31,180 bases of DNA, taken from contig ONQK01000019.1 of assembly GCA_900319895.1 (NCBI GenBank), positions 1 through 31,180 on the forward strand, read 5' to 3'. How positions within the stretch are numbered: the stretch's first letter is position 1; every line of letters starts with the position of its first letter. This stretch comes from an uncultured Prevotella sp. (GTDB taxonomy: Bacteria; Bacteroidota; Bacteroidia; Bacteroidales; Bacteroidaceae). A program made the position numbers and the translations under genes. The notes beneath the pieces were generated by a model. It saw nothing but the letters and a program-made list of their open reading frames with translations, was not told the DNA's origin and did not search any database. Positions 23,571 through 30,574 of the stretch are shown piece after piece.

Positions 23571-25214
23571 CTATTTACATCCCGGACACCAAGGCTTGAG
23601 CTGTTTAAAGAAATCGTTGCCTTTGTCGTCCACAAGGATAAACGCGGGGAAGTTCTCCACACGAATCTTCCAAACCGCCTCCATGCCCAGCTCAGGATAT
23701 TCCACGCATTCTATGCTCTTGATGGAATCTTGTGCCAGCACGGCGGCCGGGCCACCGATGCTTCCCAGATAGAATCCGCCATGCTTTTGGCAGGCATCCG
23801 TCACTTGCTGTGAGCGGTTGCCCTTTGCTATCATGATCAACGAGCCGCCATTTGCCTGGAACGGGTCTACATACGGGTCCATGCGCTGTGCCGTGGTCGG
23901 CCCCATTGAGCCGCAAGGCATCCCCTGGGGTGTTTTTGCCGGTCCGGCATAGTAAACAGGATGGTTCTTGAAGTATTCCGGCAGCCCTTCTCCGCTGTCA
24001 AGACGCTCCTTGAGCTTGGCGTGTGCGATGTCACGAGCTACGACAATCGTGCCGTTCAAGCTCACACGCGTGGCAACTGGATATTGGCTGAGTACTTTGC
24101 ACACTTCACGGATGGGCTGGTCCAAGTCGATTTGGACCACGTCGCCTTCGCCGGCCTGACGCAATTCCTCTGGAATCAACTCATAGGGTTTGTCGTCCAT
24201 CTTCTCAATCCAAAGCCCGTCTTTGTTGATCTTGGCCTTGATATTGCGGTCTGCCGAACAGCTGACTCCCATTCCAACAGGACAAGAGCCGCCATGACGT
24301 GGCAGACGCACGACGCGGATGTCATGCGCGATGTATTTTCCGCCAAACTGGGCACCAAGGCCAAATTTGTATGCCTCTTCCAACAAGACTTTCTCCAACT
24401 CTACGTCACGGAAAGCGCGTCCCGTCTCATCGCCCGTCGTGGGGAGGCTGTCATAGAAGTGGGTTGAAGCGAGTTTCACGGTCAAGAGGTTTTTCTCTGC
24501 CGAGGTGCCGCCGATAACGAATGCAATGTGGTAAGGCGGGCACGCTGCCGTCCCCAGTGTCTTCATCTTCTCCAGAAGGAATGGGATGAGGGTCTTCGGG
24601 TTCAGCAATGCCTTTGTCTCTTGGAAGAGATAGGTCTTGTTGGCTGAGCCGCCGCCTTTTGCCACGAAGAGGAACTTGTATTCCATGCCTTGTGTAGCCT
24701 CCAAGTCAATTTGGGCGGGGAGGTTGCAACGTGTGTTCACTTCGTCATACATGTTCAAAGGTGCATTTTGCGAATAGCGCAAGTTCTCTTGCGTATAGAC
24801 GTTATAAATGCCGCGGGCTATCGCCTCTTCGTCCTCAAAACCGGTCCAGACTTGCTGCCCTTTCTCACCATGGATGATGGCTGTGCCTGTGTCTTGGCAG
24901 ACAGGAAGGACTCCCTTGCATGCCACCTCTGCATTGCGGAGCATCGCCAAAGCCACGTATTTGTCATTGTCAGAGGCTTCAGGGTCATGGAGAATCTTCG
25001 CCACTTGCTCGTTGTGGGAACGGCGGAGCATGAAGCTCACATCGTGAAATGCTTGCTGTGTGAGCAATGTCAGTGCCTCGGGAGAAACCTTCAGAATCGG
25101 TTTTCCTTCAAATTCGCTTACGGAAACGCCTTCCTTTGAAACCAAATAATATTCGGTGTCATCCTTTCCTAGTTGGAACATCGGCGCATACTTAAAATCT
25201 GGTGTTGTTGCCAT
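23571..25214 (-). CDS. Class I (iron-sulfur) fumarate hydratase
   Basis: This 547-residue single-chain class I fumarase interconverts fumarate and L-malate with a [4Fe-4S] cluster. It lies in the reductive branch by which Bacteroidales make succinate. Cluster cysteines are C106 (VLPVCQDTGTA), C225 (GTAACPPYHIAFVIGG) and C319 (GVSCSADRN), nearly the same positions as in E. coli FumA. The N-terminal alpha domain and C-terminal beta domain (from about residue 365; GPAKTPQGMPCGSMGPTTA and GGFYLGSIGGPAA) are fused as in FumA/FumB, so no second subunit is needed. Such enzymes are oxygen-sensitive, in keeping with an anaerobe. A good promoter lies upstream and a probable terminator downstream, so it is probably monocistronic. 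I leave the symbol blank because fumA and fumB cannot be told apart. Confidence 0.95.
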   Translation of the reverse strand: MATTPDFKYAPMFQLGKDDTEYYLVSKEGVSVSEFEGKPILKVSPEALTLLTQQAFHDVSFMLRRSHNEQVAKILHDPEASDNDKYVALAMLRNAEVACKGVLPVCQDTGTAIIHGEKGQQVWTGFEDEEAIARGIYNVYTQENLRYSQNAPLNMYDEVNTRCNLPAQIDLEATQGMEYKFLFVAKGGGSANKTYLFQETKALLNPKTLIPFLLEKMKTLGTAACPPYHIAFVIGGTSAEKNLLTVKLASTHFYDSLPTTGDETGRAFRDVELEKVLLEEAYKFGLGAQFGGKYIAHDIRVVRLPRHGGSCPVGMGVSCSADRNIKAKINKDGLWIEKMDDKPYELIPEELRQAGEGDVVQIDLDQPIREVCKVLSQYPVATRVSLNGTIVVARDIAHAKLKERLDSGEGLPEYFKNHPVYYAGPAKTPQGMPCGSMGPTTAQRMDPYVDPFQANGGSLIMIAKGNRSQQVTDACQKHGGFYLGSIGGPAAVLAQDSIKSIECVEYPELGMEAVWKIRVENFPAFILVDDKGNDFFKQLKPWCPGCK

Positions 25215-25278
25215 TTGACTTATTATGTTTTTTAGTTAATTGATGATATTCAATAATGTTTCTGACAATTTTTCCGTG

Positions 25279-25310
25279 CAAATTTAGAAAAATTAAACGA
25301 GAAAAGCAAA
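25279..25310 (-). promoter_or_regulatory. Bacteroidetes-type promoter of the fumarase gene
   Basis: On the minus strand, TTTG (25310-25307) and TAAATTTG (25286-25279) match the -33 and -7 consensus with a 20-base spacer. Expected start near 25272, leaving a leader of about 55 bases. Confidence 0.7.
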
Positions 25311-25411
25311 CTTATGGCGATCTTTAAAAATATTATAACTTTTTCGGCAGGACAAAAGGTGAAAAAATAAAACGTTTAATGTCGTTTGGGGCAAAATCAT
25401 ACAAGAAAGAA

Positions 25412-27379
25412 TTATTTCTTTCCCAAATGTTTGATTATGCTATAGGCCTCGTAAAGGCCCAGCTCGCCTGACTTGCTCAAATCCTTGATCCCCGCGTCCA
25501 GATTGCCCGCATTCATATAGGCCAGACCACGGTTGAGAAAGGCTTCCGCCATATTGCCGTCCAAAGCGATGGCATGATCATAGTCGGCGATGGCAAGCTC
25601 CCAGTCTTTCTGCACAAAATAATGATTGCCACGGTTATAATAAAGACAGGCATTGTCGGGTTGAAGTGTAATGGCACGATTGAAGTCCGACAAAATCATG
25701 GTCGACTTCAACCTGACATTCGCACCTTGTGAAGCATCAAAAACGTTCATCATCGACTGACAAACTGCGCGCTGCCACAGTGCCAATACATTGTCTGGCT
25801 CAATCTCCAACACCGTGGTAAAGTCGGCAATGGCATCATTGAAGTTTTGAAGAACCGTGTAGGCCACCCCGCGCCGCATGAGCAAGACGACGGTTTTCTC
25901 CAGGTTCTTCAAATTTTCCAGCGACACCGTCAAAGAGTCTATCAAGCCGAAGAATTGCATGGACTGAGATTCCGTCAAGGTAGGAGGATTGCAGGTAATC
26001 GAAATGGCCAAGCCGCTGCCGCTCTTGCGGTTCAGGGCTTCCACCATTTCATGAAAAATGGGGAAGTTCCTAACGCCATTGGCATAAGGGAAGTACGACA
26101 GCAAATACATGTCCGCCATCTCCATGTCCACCTTGCGGTTTTGCACCTTGCCACGATAGTCGCTCTTGTATTCATGCTCAACAGCGTTTTCGTCGGCTAC
26201 AACAATTTGATTGTATTTTTCGACGTTGATCTCACTGCGTTTGCGCACCTGCTGCAACTTTTCCTTGCTCCATCGGGGCTGAATGCCGATGCGCTTGTTC
26301 ATCTGGGCCTTGAAAATGCGGAACTCATCTTGCTCTGCCTGGCGTGTCATGCCCAATTTCCGATAGCAGCTTGCACGATGGTGCAAGCCGGTCCAAAAAT
26401 TAGGGAATTGTGCGATTACTTTTGAAAAATCACGGATGGCGCCTTGGTAGTCGCCCGTATTTTCAAGCAGAATGCCACGATTGAAAATCGCCAGCACATT
26501 CTCGGGCTCCAGCTGCAGCACATAGTCGAAATCTTCGATGGCACGGTTGTCGTCGCCCACTTGCATACGCATCAGCCCACGGTTGTAATGGGCAAGGAAG
26601 TTACGGGGCTCCAAATCTATGGCCATGTCATAGTCGGCCATCGCACCACGCAAATTATTGATGTTCAGGCGCGCCAAGGCGCGGTTGATGTAATTGCCCG
26701 CTAATTTGGGGCGCAAATGAATAACTTTCGACAAATATTCTTCTGCCTCTCTCCACCTCTTTTGCGCCAGGGAGATCATGGACCGGGCACTCCAGGCGTC
26801 TGCATCATACGGGTCCATCGCCAATGTCTTTTCCAACCACGCCGAGGCCTGCAACGTGTCTTTTTCTTGCAAAAAAACCTGCGCTTTCAAGGCATACGCA
26901 TTAGAATAAGTGCTCCACCTTGAAATCATCGCATCCAAATCTAAATGGGCAGACGCATAATCCCCGTTCTCTATCTTACACAACGTACGATTGTACCAAA
27001 GTCCTTTATTGGAAGGCGACAATTGAATCGAGACATCGTAGTCTGCTATGGCCTCTTCAAACTTTCGCTGTTTGATCCTACACAAACCGCGAAGCTCGAA
27101 AACGCCCAACACATAGGGATTGCGACTCACCGCCTCGGCACAATCGTTTTCCGCACCGATATAATCCTCCAAATAAAACTTGGCAACCGCTCGGTAGAAC
27201 CAGGGCTCATACAGATAAGGCTTTGCATTGATGGCTTGATTAAAATACTGGATCGAAAGTACATAGTCCTCATAATAGAGTGCACTGCGCCCTACCATGA
27301 TTAGCCTGTCCGTATTAAATTGAGCCCGGCTCAATGATGCGGCTAACAACAACAGCAAAACGACAATCGTCTTCCGCAT
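25412..27379 (-). CDS. Exported tetratricopeptide-repeat protein
   Basis: This 655-residue protein has a signal peptide (MRKTIVVLLLLLAASLSRAQ) and two TPR arrays. The first is roughly residues 25-355, with repeated units such as A.ADYDMAIDLEPRNFLAHYNRG. The second is roughly 490-645 (IADFTTVLEIEPDNVLALW, IADYDHAIALDGNMAEAFLNRG). Between them is a charged non-TPR linker (about 365-475). TPR arrays are protein-binding scaffolds; no catalytic domain is visible. In Bacteroides, as I remember it, the order ruvX-def-TPR protein is followed by thrS and infC. Here the first three genes keep that order, but after the TPR gene comes fumarase rather than thrS. The deformylase gene ends 49 bases upstream, so a shared transcript is plausible. 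A weak stem plus T-rich run follows the stop. Confidence 0.88.
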   Translation of the reverse strand: MRKTIVVLLLLLAASLSRAQFNTDRLIMVGRSALYYEDYVLSIQYFNQAINAKPYLYEPWFYRAVAKFYLEDYIGAENDCAEAVSRNPYVLGVFELRGLCRIKQRKFEEAIADYDVSIQLSPSNKGLWYNRTLCKIENGDYASAHLDLDAMISRWSTYSNAYALKAQVFLQEKDTLQASAWLEKTLAMDPYDADAWSARSMISLAQKRWREAEEYLSKVIHLRPKLAGNYINRALARLNINNLRGAMADYDMAIDLEPRNFLAHYNRGLMRMQVGDDNRAIEDFDYVLQLEPENVLAIFNRGILLENTGDYQGAIRDFSKVIAQFPNFWTGLHHRASCYRKLGMTRQAEQDEFRIFKAQMNKRIGIQPRWSKEKLQQVRKRSEINVEKYNQIVVADENAVEHEYKSDYRGKVQNRKVDMEMADMYLLSYFPYANGVRNFPIFHEMVEALNRKSGSGLAISITCNPPTLTESQSMQFFGLIDSLTVSLENLKNLEKTVVLLMRRGVAYTVLQNFNDAIADFTTVLEIEPDNVLALWQRAVCQSMMNVFDASQGANVRLKSTMILSDFNRAITLQPDNACLYYNRGNHYFVQKDWELAIADYDHAIALDGNMAEAFLNRGLAYMNAGNLDAGIKDLSKSGELGLYEAYSIIKHLGKK

Positions 27380-27428
27380 ATCATCCCTGTATCGGCAACA
27401 TCCAACTGGCCAAAAGTCCCGATAAGAA

Positions 27429-27992
27429 CTAACGTCTAGCCACTTTCGTACGGTAGCTGCAATGGAAACGGCCTTGGAGAATAGCCTTCAATTTATTCTT
27501 TATCAATTGTTTGCGCAAAGGAGAAACATGGTCGATAAACATCTTACCGTCAAGATGGTCGAACTCATGCTGCATCACGCGAGCCAAATAACCTTCGACC
27601 CATTCCTCATGAGCTTGGAGCTGCTCGTCAAGATACTGAACGCGAATACGGCTCGGACGGGTTACATTCTCGTGGATGCCAGGCACGGAAAGACAGCCTT
27701 CTTCCATGGTCTGAGAAGCAGAAGTCGCATCGTACTCTATGATATGAGGATTGATGTATGCCCTACGAAAGCCTTTATACTCAGGCAAATCCTCGCTGAG
27801 GACATCTAAATCTATCACCGACACCCGAATAGGCTTGCCTATCTGCGGAGCAGCAAGTCCAACGCCATCAGAGGCAGACAATGTCTCATACATGTCTTCC
27901 AAAAGCTTGTCCAAGTCCGGATAATCCAGCGGTATGTCTTGTGCCACCTCTCGCAACACAGGATGACCATATATATATATAGGTAATATCAA
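27429..27992 (-). CDS. def: Peptide deformylase
   Basis: Deformylase removes the N-formyl group from nascent proteins. In 187 residues all three motifs are present: GVGLAAPQIG (43-52), EGCLSVPG (98-105, metal ligand C100) and the zinc/iron site HEFDH (H142, E143, H146). The start appears to be a TTG at 27992: it gives MILPIYIYGHPVLR, the sequence with which Bacteroidales deformylases begin as I recall them, and no in-frame ATG lies near. A run of (AT)6 covers codons 5-8. The C-terminal extension (KAILQGRFHCSYRTKVARR) is somewhat longer than in the E. coli enzyme, as is usual in this phylum. It lies between ruvX and the TPR gene with gaps of about 50 bases, so transcription is probably shared. 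Confidence 0.95.
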   Translation of the reverse strand: MILPIYIYGHPVLREVAQDIPLDYPDLDKLLEDMYETLSASDGVGLAAPQIGKPIRVSVIDLDVLSEDLPEYKGFRRAYINPHIIEYDATSASQTMEEGCLSVPGIHENVTRPSRIRVQYLDEQLQAHEEWVEGYLARVMQHEFDHLDGKMFIDHVSPLRKQLIKNKLKAILQGRFHCSYRTKVARR

Positions 27993-28046
27993 AACTGTAA
28001 AATCTAAATCATTCCAACAAAACGCGCCAAAAGCAACGTCTTAAAC

Positions 28047-28469
28047 TCATTTCCTAAAATTTCGAGACGCCAAATAATTCTGTAGCAAAATAACAGCACT
28101 TATCTCGTCAACAAGCGCCTTATTCCGGCGGTCTTTACGCTTCAGGCCGCCTTCCAACATCGCCTGATGGGCCAAAACAGAGGTGTAGCGCTCGTCATAA
28201 TACTCTATCGGAATTTCCGGCTGATGTCTTTGCCAATAAGCAACAAACAACTGAACCCGAGGCAGGTTCTCACTGGGAAGACCATTGGACTGCAACGGCT
28301 TTCCTATAACAACCCGCTCAACAGCCTCACGCTGCATGTAGTCTACCAAAAAACGATACAAGTCAGACGTGGAAACAGTCGCCAACCCACCAGCAATCAA
28401 CTGAAGCGGGTCGGTAACTGCTATCCCTGTCCGTTTTTTACCGTAATCTATCGAGACGATACGCGCCAC
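28047..28469 (-). CDS. ruvX: Putative pre-16S rRNA nuclease / Holliday junction resolvase RuvX (YqgF)
   Basis: YqgF/RuvX is an RNase H-fold nuclease involved in 16S rRNA 5'-end maturation. Motifs are IVSIDYGKKRTGIAVTDPL at the N-terminus (catalytic Asp in IDYG), VVIGKPLQSNG, YYDERYTSVLA and KALVDEISAVILLQNYL (C-terminal Asp). I choose a GTG start at 28469, giving 140 residues with the classical MARI-type beginning, 8 bases after the stop of the upstream SPOR gene. An ATG at 28502 would add 11 residues unlike the family and overlap the upstream gene. It probably belongs to one transcript with the SPOR gene upstream and def downstream. Confidence 0.92.
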   Translation of the reverse strand: MARIVSIDYGKKRTGIAVTDPLQLIAGGLATVSTSDLYRFLVDYMQREAVERVVIGKPLQSNGLPSENLPRVQLFVAYWQRHQPEIPIEYYDERYTSVLAHQAMLEGGLKRKDRRNKALVDEISAVILLQNYLASRNFRK

Positions 28470-28477
28470 GAACGACT

Positions 28478-28969
28478 TTACTTTTGGTTGTACAGCAACC
28501 AAGCATCCGGGTATTTCCCCCTGAACTGATCGCGAGAACGCGCCGCATCCGACTTGTTGTCATGCGTCGAAGCAATGACACGATACATCCTGATGCCTTC
28601 GCTGTAAGCCAACTGGGCATCATAGCCTGCCGACCTCAACGTCTGCTGCAAGCCCTCGGCATTTGCCTTCACCGAAAAAGAGCCAACAACTACGCTAAAG
28701 TTACGAATACCACTTCCGTTAACCAAAGTGACACTCTCGGTACGAACGCTGACATTATCATAATTGTCAACAACACGAGCTTCGGAAGCAGGACGCTCTG
28801 TAATTGGAGTCACCACTGGTGCATCCGAGTGCTGGCGATTGTAGGCCGCTTCCTGCTCTTGTGCCTTCGCCTTCTCATAGGCTTTCTTGTAGGCACTTTC
28901 CTTGGCACCACAGCTGCTCAACGCCATTGCCACGCAGAATCCTGCGCAAAAAATCATACTTTTTCTCAT
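28478..28969 (-). CDS. SPOR-domain lipoprotein
   Basis: This 163-residue envelope lipoprotein has a signal peptide with lipobox LSSC, so C20 should carry the lipid. A charged, helix-prone linker (KESAYKKAYEKAKAQEQEAAY) and a Pro/Thr-rich spacer lead to a C-terminal SPOR domain (about 88-160; NFSVVVGSFSVKANAEGLQQTLRSAGYDAQ, RVIASTHDNKSDAARSRDQFR). SPOR domains bind peptidoglycan stripped of stem peptides and draw proteins to division sites, so a cell-wall-related role is likely. It is the first gene of the minus-strand run leading into ruvX, def and the TPR gene. A promoter candidate lies at 29022-29054. Confidence 0.88.
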   Translation of the reverse strand: MRKSMIFCAGFCVAMALSSCGAKESAYKKAYEKAKAQEQEAAYNRQHSDAPVVTPITERPASEARVVDNYDNVSVRTESVTLVNGSGIRNFSVVVGSFSVKANAEGLQQTLRSAGYDAQLAYSEGIRMYRVIASTHDNKSDAARSRDQFRGKYPDAWLLYNQK

Positions 28970-29021
28970 CTTTTGTTATCTTAAAGTACAAAAAATTAAT
29001 ACTCTCATTAAAATGTTTTTG

Positions 29022-29054
29022 CGAAGATAAAAAAAATACATGAAATGACCCAAA
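29022..29054 (-). promoter_or_regulatory. Candidate promoter of the SPOR-ruvX-def gene run
   Basis: On the minus strand, TTTG (29054-29051) is followed after 21 bases by TATCTTCG (29029-29022), one mismatch from TAnnTTTG. It lies about 50 bases before the SPOR gene ATG. Confidence 0.45.
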
Positions 29055-29122
29055 AAAACGAACATAAAGTTTGTTAAATACACATTTTCCATGGTTTTTG
29101 TGAAAAAAACTGCACCGTTCCA

Positions 29123-29152
29123 TTGATTTTTCAAAAACTTTTCATACATTTG
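29123..29152 (+). promoter_or_regulatory. Bacteroidetes-type promoter of the YtxH-like operon
   Basis: TTG at 29123-29125 and TACATTTG at 29145-29152 fit the -33/-7 consensus with a 19-base spacer. Expected start near 29160, about 40 bases before the ATG at 29199. Confidence 0.65.
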
Positions 29153-29198
29153 CTTACAAAATATAAACATATAAACCCTTTAATACATAAGTAAAACC

Positions 29199-29417
29199 AT
29201 GAAAACATTAGGTTACATCGGTGCCTTCCTGGGAGGTGCCATCGCTGGAGCTGCCATCGGGCTGCTCATGGCGCCAGAAAAAGGCGCAGACACTAGAACG
29301 AGAATCGCAGACGCAGTAGACGACTTCTGCAAACGGCACAACATCAAGCTCAGCCGAAAAGAAATGGAAGATTTGGTCGACGACATCAAAGAAGCAGCAC
29401 CCTCTATCGACGAATAA
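29199..29417 (+). CDS. YtxH-domain small membrane protein
   Basis: This 72-residue protein has one N-terminal glycine-zipper membrane helix (YIGAFLGGAIAGAAIGLLMAPEKG, residues 5-28), followed by a charged helical part (TRTRIADAVDDFCKRHNIKLSRKEMEDL). The APxKGxxTR junction is the hallmark of YtxH (general stress-associated) proteins. No enzymatic role is known. It is the first of three genes separated by only three bases each, so the three products probably act together at the inner membrane. Its promoter is at 29123-29152. Confidence 0.85.
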   Translation: MKTLGYIGAFLGGAIAGAAIGLLMAPEKGADTRTRIADAVDDFCKRHNIKLSRKEMEDLVDDIKEAAPSIDE

Positions 29418-29420
29418 GAC

Positions 29421-29771
29421 ATGTTCTCCAACGACAAGAACATAGAGTCTATCGCACAGCTGGCAGAACTGTTCAAGCACTACATCGGGCTACAGACCCA
29501 ATACATCAAACTCGATGTCATCGAAAAAATCGTGCGCCTCTTCACGGTCATCACCCTGGCGATCGTGTTGGCACTGACTATCGTGCTAGTGTTCATATTT
29601 CTGTCCTTCTCTGCCGCATACATGCTCGCGCCCGTCTTCGGAAAGGCAGGCGCGTTCCTACTCGTCGCAGCCTTTTACATAACCCTATTCGTCATCCTGG
29701 TCTGCTTCCGAAAACAACTCATCGAGCGGCCGTTAGTCGGATTTTTGGCAAGCCTTTTAATGGAAAAATAA
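29421..29771 (+). CDS. Holin-like / DUF1469-type two-helix membrane protein
   Basis: This 116-residue protein has an amphipathic N-terminal helix (IESIAQLAELFKHYIGLQTQYIKLDVIEKIVRL) and two closely spaced transmembrane helices (about 42-67 and 73-95). A basic loop (CFRKQLIERPLV) and a short hydrophobic end follow. This is the form of the 'phage holin family' (superfamily III, DUF1469-like) proteins found chromosomally in Bacteroidetes next to YtxH; they are not linked to phage here. Its start is three bases after the YtxH stop. Confidence 0.8.
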   Translation: MFSNDKNIESIAQLAELFKHYIGLQTQYIKLDVIEKIVRLFTVITLAIVLALTIVLVFIFLSFSAAYMLAPVFGKAGAFLLVAAFYITLFVILVCFRKQLIERPLVGFLASLLMEK

Positions 29772-29774
29772 CCC

Positions 29775-30044
29775 ATGAACGACATCAAGAACAACACTGC
29801 CTACCATTCGCTCAGTCAGATAAAAGAACAAAAAGAGGCTATACGCAACAGCATACAAGAAGATGACAGACGAATGAAAGAATTATGGAACAAACTCTTC
29901 CACCATGAGCCAACACACCTCAAAACACCGACAAAACGGTTTGCCGGAATCATGAACACAGGGGCAAACCTCCTTGACGGACTCATCCTAGGATGGAAAC
30001 TATACAGGAAATTCAATAAAAAAAACACTACAAAGAAAAAATAA
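29775..30044 (+). CDS. Small basic hypothetical protein, third gene of the YtxH operon
   Basis: This 89-residue protein begins three bases after the holin-like gene. It has a charged helical N-terminal half (QIKEQKEAIRNSIQEDDRRMKELWNKLF) and a short moderately hydrophobic stretch (RFAGIMNTGANLLDGLILGWKLYRKF, about 55-80). It ends with a very basic tail (NKKNTTKKK). It may lie on the membrane surface. I know no function; the tight spacing supports a shared role with the two upstream genes. Confidence 0.75.
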   Translation: MNDIKNNTAYHSLSQIKEQKEAIRNSIQEDDRRMKELWNKLFHHEPTHLKTPTKRFAGIMNTGANLLDGLILGWKLYRKFNKKNTTKKK

Positions 30045-30156
30045 GGACATATTCACCACAAAGCTCTACAAAACCATACCCAAAACAAGAACTAAGAAAA
30101 AAAGAACTTCAACAAATGGGATTCAAGTAAATAAATTTAATTTAACAATTTCAAGC

Positions 30157-30381
30157 ATGAAAAAAGACAAAAAAGCGTATGCCTCGCCCTACTTACTAGT
30201 ATTGGAAACAAAGCCCGAACAATTATGCGACCCGACTGTTAGCAACGTCAATGTCGGAGGCGAAGGAAACGACCCCGTTGGGCCTCAACCACCGGCAAAA
30301 CCAACCACCGTTGAAAGCCACAAATGGGAATGGGACGAATGGGAAGACGATTTTTGGGATGAATACAAAGAAAAAGACTGA
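30157..30381 (+). CDS. Small Trp-rich acidic peptide, Prevotella-type orphan
   Basis: This 74-residue peptide starts MKKDKKAYASPYLLVLETKPEQLC. Many tiny Prevotella ORFs share this kind of beginning (basic start, Y.SP, then a hydrophobic strand, E and L/C; my recollection, not a search). A Gly/Asn/Pro-rich middle (VNVGGEGNDPVGPQPPAKP) leads to an extremely acidic tail with four tryptophans (W57, W59, W62, W67 among Asp/Glu). No conventional signal peptide is present. The N-terminal half could be a leader and the tail the functional part, but no maturation gene is adjacent. No clear TAnnTTTG promoter lies in the 112 bases upstream. Confidence 0.6.
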   Translation: MKKDKKAYASPYLLVLETKPEQLCDPTVSNVNVGGEGNDPVGPQPPAKPTTVESHKWEWDEWEDDFWDEYKEKD

Positions 30382-30417
30382 AAACGACCAAAAATCCCGC
30401 TTCCAACAAAAACTGAA

Positions 30418-30454
30418 CTATTACTCTATTACTCTACATCATCTTGAGTAATAG
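30418..30454. other. Tandem repeat and inverted repeat after the Trp-rich peptide gene
   Basis: CTATTACTC occurs twice in tandem (30418-30426 and 30426-30434, sharing one base). Its perfect complement GAGTAATAG follows at 30446-30454, so two alternative 9-bp hairpins are possible. It lies between convergent genes. No T-run follows, so terminator activity is uncertain. The rest of 30382-30574 shows nothing I recognise. Confidence 0.4.
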
Positions 30455-30574
30455 CTCAAATGTTTATTGTTTATCCCACATCACAACAGCCCAAATTTCT
30501 CGATAACTATGCGTCATTTATTCAAAACTTTTCTCTTTTCGTCAAATTTTCAGCGGCTTTTCCTTCTTTTTCCC

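Noticed and set aside
29421..29771. Holin-like gene as sign of a prophage
   Set aside because: No integrase, capsid, tail or lysin gene lies nearby, and this gene type is a normal chromosomal companion of YtxH in the phylum.
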